Shown piece after piece: positions 1-5,564 of a stretch of 5,618 nt of DNA. Position 1 is the stretch's first letter. Each line of letters begins with the position of its first letter. Origin of the DNA: Planctomycetaceae bacterium (GTDB lineage: Bacteria > Planctomycetota > Planctomycetia > Pirellulales > Pirellulaceae); contig REEF01000419.1 in the NCBI GenBank assembly GCA_007695205.1, forward strand, positions 1-5,618, given 5' to 3'. The notes below the pieces were generated by a model. It was not told the DNA's origin, ran no database searches, and saw only the letters and a list, made by a program, of their open reading frames with translations. Made by a program: the position numbers and the translations under genes.

Positions 1-14
1 AGGGAGAAGAGAGA
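1..14 (+). promoter_or_regulatory. Purine-rich ribosome binding region of the FAS1 gene
   Basis: An all-purine stretch, AGGGAGAAGAGAGA, ends 3 nt before the ATG at 18. Its AGGGAG part (1-6) lies 11 nt from the start codon and is the best anti-Shine-Dalgarno match. This supports the ATG at 18 over the in-frame ATG at 39, which would remove the basic n-region of the signal peptide. The promoter lies outside the window. Confidence 0.6.
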
Positions 15-17
15 ATT

Positions 18-1193
18 ATGTGGACATCGAAATCTCGTATGTATTGTGCAGTTTTCGTTCTGGCAGGGATCGTTGCCGGTCAAGCGTCGACCGTGCGGGC
101 CGCCGATGATATTGTGGACACGGCCGTATCGGCTGGATCGTTCAACACCTTGGTTGCGGCCGTGCAGGCGGCAGGTCTGGTGGACGCGTTGAAGGGAGAA
201 GGTCCCTTCACCGTGTTTGCCCCGACGGACGATGCGTTTGCCAAGTTGCCGGCCGGGACCGTTGAAACGCTGCTTGAGCCGGAAAACAAGGAGAAATTAA
301 TTGGCATCCTGACGTACCATGTCGTGCAAGGCAAAGTCCCAGCGTCGAAGGTGGTGTCGCTCAGCGGAGCGACGACGCTGAATGGGCAGCGTGTGGAGAT
401 CAAGACCGAGGGTGGGAAGGTGACGGTGGATCAGGCAAGCGTCGTGCAGACCGACGTTCAATGCTCTAACGGGATCATCCACGTGATTGATAGCGTGATT
501 TTACCGGCGAGTGACAATCTTGTCGCGGTAGCGAAGAAGGCGGGCCAGTTCGAAACATTGCTGGCCGCGGCACAGGCCGCCGGATTAGCCGACGCCCTCG
601 CGGGCGGGGGGCCGTTCACCGTGTTTGCTCCGACGGATGACGCTTTCAGCAAATTGCCGGAGGGAACGGTAGAATCGCTACTGAAGCCTGAAAACAAAGA
701 GCAGCTCGCTAATATCCTGAAATATCACGTGATTGCCGGTCGCGTTTATTCGGATGCAGCAGTCGACGGCAGGGAAGCAAGGACGCTGTTGGGCCAGAAC
801 ATTCGTGTAACCGTGGGGGACGGTGTCGCGAAGATCAATGACGCGAAACTGCTCACCACCGACATCGACGCTTCCAACGGCGTCATTCACGTGATCGACA
901 GCGTTCTGCTGCCGCAGGACAAGGTCAGTGCTCACGAGGCACGGCAGATGATCGAGCACGCGATCTCTCGCGGCGCTCGCTTGTTCAATGCAGGACATCA
1001 CCATCAGTGTGCTGAGATTTACACCGAGACAGCTCGCAAACTCGTCAGCTACGGCGACCGGATGCCGACCACGGTCACGCGCGATCTAAACGTCACGTTG
1101 ACCCAGGCAACCCACACACACTGCGCGACCCAGCGTTCATGGACACTGCGGCACGGTTTGGACCGCGCTTACTTTGCGATGCAATCGAACTGA
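18..1193 (+). CDS. Secreted protein with two fasciclin (FAS1) domains and a His-rich C-terminal extension
   Basis: The 391-residue product begins with a Sec signal peptide: K5/R7, a hydrophobic core at about 9-22, and a likely cut after V-R-A at residue 28. Two FAS1 domains follow, at about 32-163 and 167-299. Each has the H1 box FTVFAPTDDAF (64-74 and 200-210), a YH pair (Y100/H101 and Y236/H237) and the H2 box ending in HVIDSV.LP. FAS1 domains are extracellular adhesion modules, so export and a role at the cell surface or matrix are inferred. The two domains match at 31 of 40 residues from the H1 box onward, which shows internal duplication. Residues 300-391 are not FAS1: they carry GHHHQC (326-330), eight histidines and two cysteines, and I do not recognise their function. 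The ATG at 18 is preceded by a purine-rich Shine-Dalgarno region. The gene is apparently monocistronic, with a large palindrome downstream. Confidence 0.93.
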   Translation: MWTSKSRMYCAVFVLAGIVAGQASTVRAADDIVDTAVSAGSFNTLVAAVQAAGLVDALKGEGPFTVFAPTDDAFAKLPAGTVETLLEPENKEKLIGILTYHVVQGKVPASKVVSLSGATTLNGQRVEIKTEGGKVTVDQASVVQTDVQCSNGIIHVIDSVILPASDNLVAVAKKAGQFETLLAAAQAAGLADALAGGGPFTVFAPTDDAFSKLPEGTVESLLKPENKEQLANILKYHVIAGRVYSDAAVDGREARTLLGQNIRVTVGDGVAKINDAKLLTTDIDASNGVIHVIDSVLLPQDKVSAHEARQMIEHAISRGARLFNAGHHHQCAEIYTETARKLVSYGDRMPTTVTRDLNVTLTQATHTHCATQRSWTLRHGLDRAYFAMQSN

Positions 1194-1250
1194 CTCGCGG
1201 TGAACTGATTGACGGTACGAACTCGTCCAAAAATTTCTTGGTGGAATCGG

Positions 1251-1278
1251 CGGAAGGGGTCGGGCGGAAGGGGTCGGG
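1251..1278. repeat. Exact tandem duplication of a 14-bp unit
   Basis: CGGAAGGGGTCGGG occurs twice head to tail, at 1251-1264 and 1265-1278, without mismatch. The second unit runs into the left arm of the large palindrome, so the duplication extends that arm's outer edge. It may be a slippage product or a scar of repeat insertion. Confidence 0.85.
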
Positions 1279-1347
1279 AGTCGGTTTCGGGCAAGCTCGT
1301 TTCCATATGGTTGGTCGCTGACCGAAAACGACTCCCGACCCCGCCCG
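1261..1347. repeat. REP-like imperfect palindrome (copy 1), possible bidirectional terminator
   Basis: The left arm at 1270-1290 (starts GGGGTCGGGAGTCG, ends TTTCGG) and the right arm at 1322-1342 (ends GACTCCCGACCCC) are reverse complements at 20 of 21 positions. The pairing can extend outward through CGGGCGG (1261-1267) against the CCGCCCG ending at 1347 if a small bulge is allowed. The symmetry axis falls exactly on the self-complementary octamer CCATATGG (1303-1310), with spacers of about 11-12 nt on each side. This architecture resembles REP/RAYT-type elements. It sits 67 nt after the FAS1 stop and 91 nt before the CobW ATG, so it may also stop or insulate transcription. There is no T-tract, so intrinsic termination is only a possibility. 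Confidence 0.85.
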
Positions 1348-1438
1348 CGTCACGCATCACCTTGACAACCGCCCCTGATCCGGCAAAGCTGGTCGCTGTA
1401 GTTATCGCGTCCCTTTGCTCGTGGAAATCATCCCCATC

Positions 1439-2377
1439 ATGCCTATTCCTGTCTACCTGATCACCGGTTACCTCGGTTCCGGAAAGACCACGTTACTGAA
1501 CCACTTGCTGGCCACTGAAGAGGTCCGGTCGCAGCGGGTGGCCTTATTGGTTAACGAGTTTGGAACGTTGGGGGTGGATGGGCAGCTATTGAAAGGGTCT
1601 GCCGAGCACGTGTTCGAGCTGAATCGAGGCAGCTTGTTCTGTGCTTGCATCCAGACGGACGTGGTGCAGGCGTTGGAGACAATCGCCGCCGAGATCCGGC
1701 CACAGTTGGTGATTGTCGAGGCCAGCGGAATGGCGCAGACCGCCGATTTGGACAGTTTTTTCCAACTATCGTCCACGCGAGATCGGTTCCAGGTGCAGGC
1801 CAATGTGTGTGTGGTGGACCCGAATTTCACCAAAGTGCTGCCTTATTTGAAGGCGTCGCGGGCACAGGTTGCGTCGGCCGATGGGCTGGTGATCAATAAG
1901 ATCGACGTGTTGGGCGAATCGGGTGCGGAGCGGCTGGCGTCGGTGGTCCGAGATTTGAACCCCCGCGCCGCCCAAATCCGGGTCGCTCATGGTCGTATCG
2001 ATTGGGACTGGTTGCAGAGTTTGCAGCATGTGCCTTGTCAGGGCGAGGCCACCATCGCTGCTCCGCAGGAATTGGCAACGTGTTCGATCGTGGGCCGCCG
2101 AGGGGACCGCAAAGCATTCCATGCCGCCTTTGCCCGCATGCAGGACCAGTTGTTGCGGCTGAAGGGGATCGTCGACTGGGGAGACGGGCCTGTGCTGGTC
2201 GAAGGCGTGTTTGATCAGCTTACCGAACGGCCGTTTCGGGCAGAAGAACCTCGTTTCGGGATCACCGTGATCGGCTGGAGAACGACGGCCGAGCAGTTGA
2301 CTCAAGCTTTCGCTCCCACGCTGCAACGCACCGACGTCCCGCTGGTGAATTTGACGCTGGGCAATTGCGGGCACTGA
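1439..2377 (+). CDS. CobW/COG0523-family G3E GTPase (putative metallochaperone)
   Basis: This 312-residue product is a SIMIBI-class P-loop GTPase of the CobW/YjiA family, whose members use GTP hydrolysis to deliver metals such as cobalt or zinc. Seen in the sequence: Walker A GYLGSGKT (10-17), the switch-region VNEFG (38-42), the VEASG segment (93-97), and the guanine-specificity motif NKID (153-156). A CobW_C-like domain follows at about 214-295. The family's CxCC metal motif is altered: the aligned stretch reads GSLFCAC (64-70), so only one canonical cysteine remains in register, with a second cysteine two residues later. I chose the ATG at 1439, which puts the P-loop at the usual N-terminal position. 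In-frame TTG 1415 and GTG 1421 would only add eight or six residues. No strong Shine-Dalgarno is visible. No His-rich linker is present. The metal and the client are unknown. Confidence 0.9.
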   Translation: MPIPVYLITGYLGSGKTTLLNHLLATEEVRSQRVALLVNEFGTLGVDGQLLKGSAEHVFELNRGSLFCACIQTDVVQALETIAAEIRPQLVIVEASGMAQTADLDSFFQLSSTRDRFQVQANVCVVDPNFTKVLPYLKASRAQVASADGLVINKIDVLGESGAERLASVVRDLNPRAAQIRVAHGRIDWDWLQSLQHVPCQGEATIAAPQELATCSIVGRRGDRKAFHAAFARMQDQLLRLKGIVDWGDGPVLVEGVFDQLTERPFRAEEPRFGITVIGWRTTAEQLTQAFAPTLQRTDVPLVNLTLGNCGH

Positions 2378-2535
2378 TGGCCACCTACGGCGTGCCTCAT
2401 GCGGCCGAACCGGACGTTGCAAGCGAGTGGCCGATTCTGCGGTGCGGCGATTCGTGTCGAATGATTATCTGCCTGCCACCAATCTTTTTGCCAATACGAC
2501 GGTCTGGTCTGTGTTGGGTTCTAATCCTCTTGTGA
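2377..2535 (+). other. Marginal 52-codon ORF overlapping the CobW stop (TGATG)
   Basis: An ATG at 2377-2379 shares its A with the CobW TGA, the arrangement used for translational coupling. The frame stays open to TGA at 2533-2535. The first part has coding-like composition (begins MATYGVPHAAEPDVASEWPI), but the last third turns into a hydrophobic/basic stretch that resembles no known fold. The same frame is also open upstream inside the CobW 3' end (…AGQLRALMATYG). It could therefore be the shifted tail of an ancestral longer CobW C-terminus rather than a gene. I do not recognise a family, and it may be non-coding. Confidence 0.12.
2460..2492. repeat. Degenerate AT-rich motif pair, possible remnant of a planctomycete intergenic repeat
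   Basis: Two similar blocks lie side by side: AATGATTATCTGCC (2460-2473) and CAATCTTTTTGCC (2480-2492). On the reverse strand they read like GGCAaAAAgATTG and GGCAGATAATCATT. From memory, short intergenic arrays of GGCAGAAAAATGA-type units occur in Rhodopirellula-like genomes, and this could be a decayed pair. The match is imperfect and there are only two units. Confidence 0.3.
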
Positions 2536-2629
2536 TTCCGATACATTTGGGAGAGCTTGGCATACTCCGCCAGCTTCGATGGCCGGAGTTGGCTGTTTTC
2601 GCCGGCTTCGTCAGCAAAGGGCCCGTGAC

Positions 2630-2633
2630 GGGA
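2630..2633 (+). promoter_or_regulatory. Weak Shine-Dalgarno of the HAD gene
   Basis: GGGA lies 10 nt before the ATG at 2644. It supports this start, which places the HAD motif I aspartate at residue 7 as is normal for the family. An ATG at 2648 is out of frame. Confidence 0.4.
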
Positions 2634-2643
2634 CAAAAGTTAT

Positions 2644-3327
2644 ATGCATGTTTTTTTATTCGATATCGATGGTACATTGATTCATACCCGAGGTTCGGGA
2701 ATGATCGCGTTGCGCCAAGCGTTTCTCGAGGCGTTTGGGTGTGACCCGCCGCCGGAGATCGACACGTGCGGGCGGACCGATCGCGCGATTGCCAGCGAGT
2801 TATTTCAGGCGTGCGGCGTACGGGACACGTTGGAAAACTGGCACCGATTCCATCAGATGTACTTGAGGCACCTGACGGACCAGTTACCCTTGGGTGTCGG
2901 GCATGTGCTGCCTGGGGTGCAGGCCATGTTGCAGTCGCTGGCAACCGATTCCGAGAAAGCGATTGGCATATTGACCGGCAATACGCCGGAGGGAGCGAGG
3001 ATCAAACTGGTCCATTTTGGCATCGACCATCATTTCGGTTTCGGCGGGTATGGCCACGAGCATGAAGATCGTCGCGTCGTGGCCGAAGCGGCTTTAACGG
3101 CAGCTCGACAGCGGTTCAACGGACGTTTGCATCTGGATCGAGTTTGGGTAATCGGCGACACGCCGCGTGATATCCTTTGCGCTCGGCACATTGGTGCTCG
3201 AGCGGTGGCAGTGGCGACGGGCTTTTATAGCCGGGACAGTTTGGCGGTTCAGCGGCCGGACGTGTTATTGGACGACTTTTCGCAGGCCGATCACTGGCTT
3301 GGCTGCCTGGATGCTGGAGTCGCCTGA
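2644..3327 (+). CDS. HAD-superfamily hydrolase, phosphoglycolate phosphatase-like
   Basis: The 227-residue cytoplasmic phosphatase has all four HAD motifs: DIDGT (7-11, nucleophile D7 and acid/base D9), the motif II threonine in LTGN (T111), a motif III lysine (K121 in GARIKL), and GDTPRD (171-176, Mg-binding D172 and D176). Residues of about 15-85 form a helical C1 cap like that of phosphoglycolate phosphatase and beta-phosphoglucomutase enzymes. Length and layout fit that group. The family hydrolyses small phosphate esters, but the substrate cannot be read from the motifs, so the phosphoglycolate assignment is only by resemblance. It is the first gene of a tight cluster: its TGA lies 4 nt before the ATG of the LarA-like gene. 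The start codon is followed by a T7 run (2651-2657), unusual in this GC-rich region but in frame. Confidence 0.92.
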   Translation: MHVFLFDIDGTLIHTRGSGMIALRQAFLEAFGCDPPPEIDTCGRTDRAIASELFQACGVRDTLENWHRFHQMYLRHLTDQLPLGVGHVLPGVQAMLQSLATDSEKAIGILTGNTPEGARIKLVHFGIDHHFGFGGYGHEHEDRRVVAEAALTAARQRFNGRLHLDRVWVIGDTPRDILCARHIGARAVAVATGFYSRDSLAVQRPDVLLDDFSQADHWLGCLDAGVA

Positions 3328-3331
3328 CGCC

Positions 3332-4564
3332 ATGAATGCTTCGCTGTACTACGGCCCGGGAACGCTGCTGACGATCGACCTGGACCCCGCTTGCCTGCTG
3401 GCCGATCTCAGCCGCCTATCAGCTCGGTCGATCGACGATCCGGTCGCCGCCGTGAGTGCGGCTTTGGCGGATCCGCAGGGGTACCCGTCGCTGGCCCGAG
3501 CCACGGTTCCGGGCGATCGCATTGTGGTGGCCATGGCCGACGATGTGCCTCGACAAGCGGCCGTCGTCGCGGGGATTGTGCATTCGCTGGTCGAGGCGAA
3601 CGTATTGCCGGAAGACATCACCGTCCTGTTGTCGGGCGGCGTGGACGCTTGTGAACTTCAGGGGATCGGTGATCTCTTGCCATCGCGGTTAGCCGCAGAG
3701 GTACACATCCAGCAGCACGATCCGCTGGATAAGAAGAATCTGGCTTATCTGGCGGCATCCAAAGAGAACAAGCCGATCTATTTCAATCGTCTGTTGTTCG
3801 ACGCGGACATGGTGTTGCCCGTCGGATGTTTGCGTCCCCAGGCTTCCTTGGGCTATCTGGGCGTCCATGGCAGCCTGTTCCCGGCCTTTTCGGACCAGGC
3901 GACGTTGCAACGTCTTCGCGCGGCCGGGGGCAGCCATGAGGCGGTCCAACAGCGACGGCATGCACGGGAGGCGGACGAGGCGGCTTGGCTGTTAGGGATC
4001 CATTTGATACTACAGGTCGTGCCGGGGGTGGGGGACAGTCTGTTGCACGTACTGGCGGGCGAGGCGAACGCGGTCGCCCAGCACGGGCGTGGGTTGTGTG
4101 AAGCGGCCTGGGTGCATCGTTTATCAGACAGTCCGCAGTTGGTCATCGCGGCCATCGAGGGCGCGGATCACGTGCAGACGTGGGAGAATGTCAGCCGAGC
4201 GCTGCATGCCGCCTTGGCCGTCACGGCCGACCACGGCGCCATCGTGCTGTGCACGGATTTGAAGCGTACGCCGGGTCCGGCCCTGCAACGTTTGGCCAGC
4301 CAGCCTGATGATTCGATCGCGCGACGGGAAATCCTGCGCGATCGATCGTTTGATGCGCCAGCCGCTTTGATGTTGCTGGACGCTCGTCCGCGAGTCGACG
4401 TGTTTTTGCTGAGCGGATTAAGCGAGGATACGGTCGAAGATTTGGGGCTGGGGTATTTGACTGGTCCCGAACAAATCGTGCGGTTAAGCCGCCAATACCC
4501 GACCTGCCTGCTTCTGGGCGACGCGCATCGGACCATGCTGGAACTGGATCACACCGAAGATTGA
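3332..4564 (+). CDS. LarA/DUF2088-like protein lacking key lactate racemase residues
   Basis: This 410-residue protein resembles the nickel-dependent lactate racemase LarA. The N-terminal DUF2088 domain includes GDRIVVAMADDVPR (61-74), which aligns with the cofactor-binding VSDxTRP region. HDPLD (129-133) matches the HNPFD-type catalytic histidine motif (His108 in L. plantarum LarA). GCLRPQASLGYLGVHGSLFPAFSD-like sequence (about 165-188, read in parts) matches the PH..GFSGGRKSVLPG loop. In that loop Q170 stands where LarA has His174 and G180 where LarA has Lys184, the covalent anchor of the nickel-pincer nucleotide. The TRP arginine is also displaced. Racemase activity through that cofactor is therefore doubtful. 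No signal peptide or membrane segment is seen. The ATG at 3332 is chosen because GGAG (3316-3319) precedes it; the in-frame ATG at 3311 lacks an upstream site. The long open frame from 3167 lies inside the HAD gene. Confidence 0.82.
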   Translation: MNASLYYGPGTLLTIDLDPACLLADLSRLSARSIDDPVAAVSAALADPQGYPSLARATVPGDRIVVAMADDVPRQAAVVAGIVHSLVEANVLPEDITVLLSGGVDACELQGIGDLLPSRLAAEVHIQQHDPLDKKNLAYLAASKENKPIYFNRLLFDADMVLPVGCLRPQASLGYLGVHGSLFPAFSDQATLQRLRAAGGSHEAVQQRRHAREADEAAWLLGIHLILQVVPGVGDSLLHVLAGEANAVAQHGRGLCEAAWVHRLSDSPQLVIAAIEGADHVQTWENVSRALHAALAVTADHGAIVLCTDLKRTPGPALQRLASQPDDSIARREILRDRSFDAPAALMLLDARPRVDVFLLSGLSEDTVEDLGLGYLTGPEQIVRLSRQYPTCLLLGDAHRTMLELDHTED

Positions 4565-4569
4565 ACCTC

Positions 4570-4575
4570 GAGGGG
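4570..4575 (+). promoter_or_regulatory. Shine-Dalgarno deciding the GTG start of ygfZ
   Basis: GAGGGG ends 8 nt before the GTG at 4584, a near-ideal spacing. It sits in the 19-nt gap after the LarA-like stop. No ATG in frame lies near enough to compete, so a GTG start is well supported. Confidence 0.7.
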
Positions 4576-4583
4576 CGTCTACC

Positions 4584-5549
4584 GTGATCGCTGAGTCATT
4601 GGCTGAAGAGTACCGATCGTTGACAGACAACTGGGGGCTGATCGACATCAGTTGCCGCACGCGGATCGAGTTTTCCGGTGGGGATCGCATCCGATTCCTG
4701 AACGGATTCTGCACGAACGACCTCCAGCGATTGACGCCCGGTCAGGGCTGTGAGGCATTTTTAACCAACGTCAAAGGCAAGACCATCGGGCATGTGTCCA
4801 TCTTTTGCGGTCCCGAGCACCTGATCCTCGAGACCGTCGCCGGTCAGGCCGAGTCGATCATGACGCATCTGGATCGCTACTTGATCCGAGACGATGTTCG
4901 CATGTTCGATCGCACGTCGGAGTGGGGCCAGTTGTTGGTCGCGGGCCCGCGAGCTGGCATGGGCTTGGATCGCTGGCTGAATACGGATCGTGACCGGCCG
5001 ATAGGGCAGGACAACGGGTTATCGCGGTACCGGATCGAGCTGGGCGCGATCGATGCCTGGCTGATCTTCCTGCCGCGCGAGGAACTCGGCCAGCGAATCG
5101 ACCAGTTGACGTCGCAGGGTGCTGCGTTATGCAGCCAGCAGGCGTGGGAGATCTTGCGGGTCGAGGCGGGCTGGCCCGAATTCGGCAAGGACGTTACCGA
5201 CGCGAATCTGCCTCAGGAGGTGAATCGGGACGCGACGGCGATCAGCCTTACCAAGGGCTGTTATCTGGGCCAGGAGACGGTCGCTCGGCTGGACGCTTTG
5301 GGACACGTCAACCGGTTGCTGGTCCCGGTGCGATGGATGGAGCAGACGGTTCCTGCGGCAGGTGAGGCGATCGAAGTCGAGAAGCAGCCGACCGGTGCGG
5401 CGGTCGGCACCGTCACGTCGGCCATCTGGTCACCACGCTGGAACGCACCGCTGGGCCTGGCTTATCTGCGAGTTCCCCATCATCGCCCGGGAACCATGCT
5501 GCGATCGGTCGCCGGATCGTGCGTTGTCGTCGACATGAAGACGGCGTGA
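4584..5549 (+). CDS. ygfZ: YgfZ/GcvT-like folate-binding protein (tRNA modification and Fe-S maintenance)
   Basis: The 321-residue product matches the YgfZ/IBA57 branch of the GcvT fold, close to the E. coli YgfZ length of 326. The family signature K-G-C-[FY]-x-G-Q-E is present as KGCYLGQE (224-231), with C226 the residue essential in E. coli YgfZ (Cys228). Upstream, WPEFGKDVTDANLPQEV (197-213) matches the usual folate-fold segment, and FLNGFCTNDLQRL plus the TNVKGK loop (38-66) form the N-terminal part of the domain. YgfZ proteins bind tetrahydrofolate and support Fe-S enzymes such as the radical-SAM tRNA methylthiotransferase MiaB; they are not glycine-cleavage aminomethyltransferases. The C-terminal barrel (about 245-318) is complete. 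It is the last gene of the three-gene cluster, starting with GTG, and a REP-like palindrome begins 15 nt after its stop. Confidence 0.9.
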   Translation: MIAESLAEEYRSLTDNWGLIDISCRTRIEFSGGDRIRFLNGFCTNDLQRLTPGQGCEAFLTNVKGKTIGHVSIFCGPEHLILETVAGQAESIMTHLDRYLIRDDVRMFDRTSEWGQLLVAGPRAGMGLDRWLNTDRDRPIGQDNGLSRYRIELGAIDAWLIFLPREELGQRIDQLTSQGAALCSQQAWEILRVEAGWPEFGKDVTDANLPQEVNRDATAISLTKGCYLGQETVARLDALGHVNRLLVPVRWMEQTVPAAGEAIEVEKQPTGAAVGTVTSAIWSPRWNAPLGLAYLRVPHHRPGTMLRSVAGSCVVVDMKTA

Positions 5550-5564
5550 CACGCGTGAGGGCCA

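Larger units (their letters stand above)
2378..2643. other. Intergenic gap between the CobW gene and the HAD gene
   Basis: This 266-bp stretch contains no convincing gene. An overlapping + frame is open from 2427 to 2744, but it runs into the HAD gene in another phase and has no recognisable motif. The composition becomes more AT-rich from about 2460 to 2570. The leader of the HAD operon must start here or further upstream, but I found no pair of -35/-10 boxes at standard spacing. No terminator hairpin with a T-tract follows the CobW gene, so read-through into the HAD cluster cannot be excluded. Confidence 0.6.

Noticed and set aside
1139..1321. 60-codon + frame across the FAS1 stop and the palindrome
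   Set aside because: About half of it is the tandem repeat and palindrome arm; no coding signature.
1362..1404. TTGACA box (1362-1367) as a promoter for the CobW gene
   Set aside because: No -10-like hexamer lies at 16-18 nt; the nearest candidate (TAGTTA, 1399-1404) is 31 nt away.
1766..2422. 218-codon minus-strand frame opposite the CobW gene
   Set aside because: The composition is Arg/Pro/His-rich as expected for the antisense of a GC-rich gene, and no motif is visible.
2651..2657. T7 run near the HAD start as a phase-variation tract
   Set aside because: Seven bases is short, the frame is intact, and the codons encode the conserved VFLFD strand of the HAD fold.
2427..2744. 105-codon + frame between the CobW and HAD genes
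   Set aside because: It overlaps the conserved HAD N-terminus in another phase, has no recognisable motif and no clear ribosome binding site.
2465..2944. 159-codon frame on the minus strand across the HAD gene start
   Set aside because: It is antisense to a gene with all four HAD motifs and shows no domain or signal of its own; it looks like a GC-driven shadow frame.
3167..3331. Upstream open extension of the LarA-like reading frame
   Set aside because: It lies wholly within the HAD coding sequence, shows no LarA-like sequence, and a Shine-Dalgarno plus ATG at 3332 explains the start.
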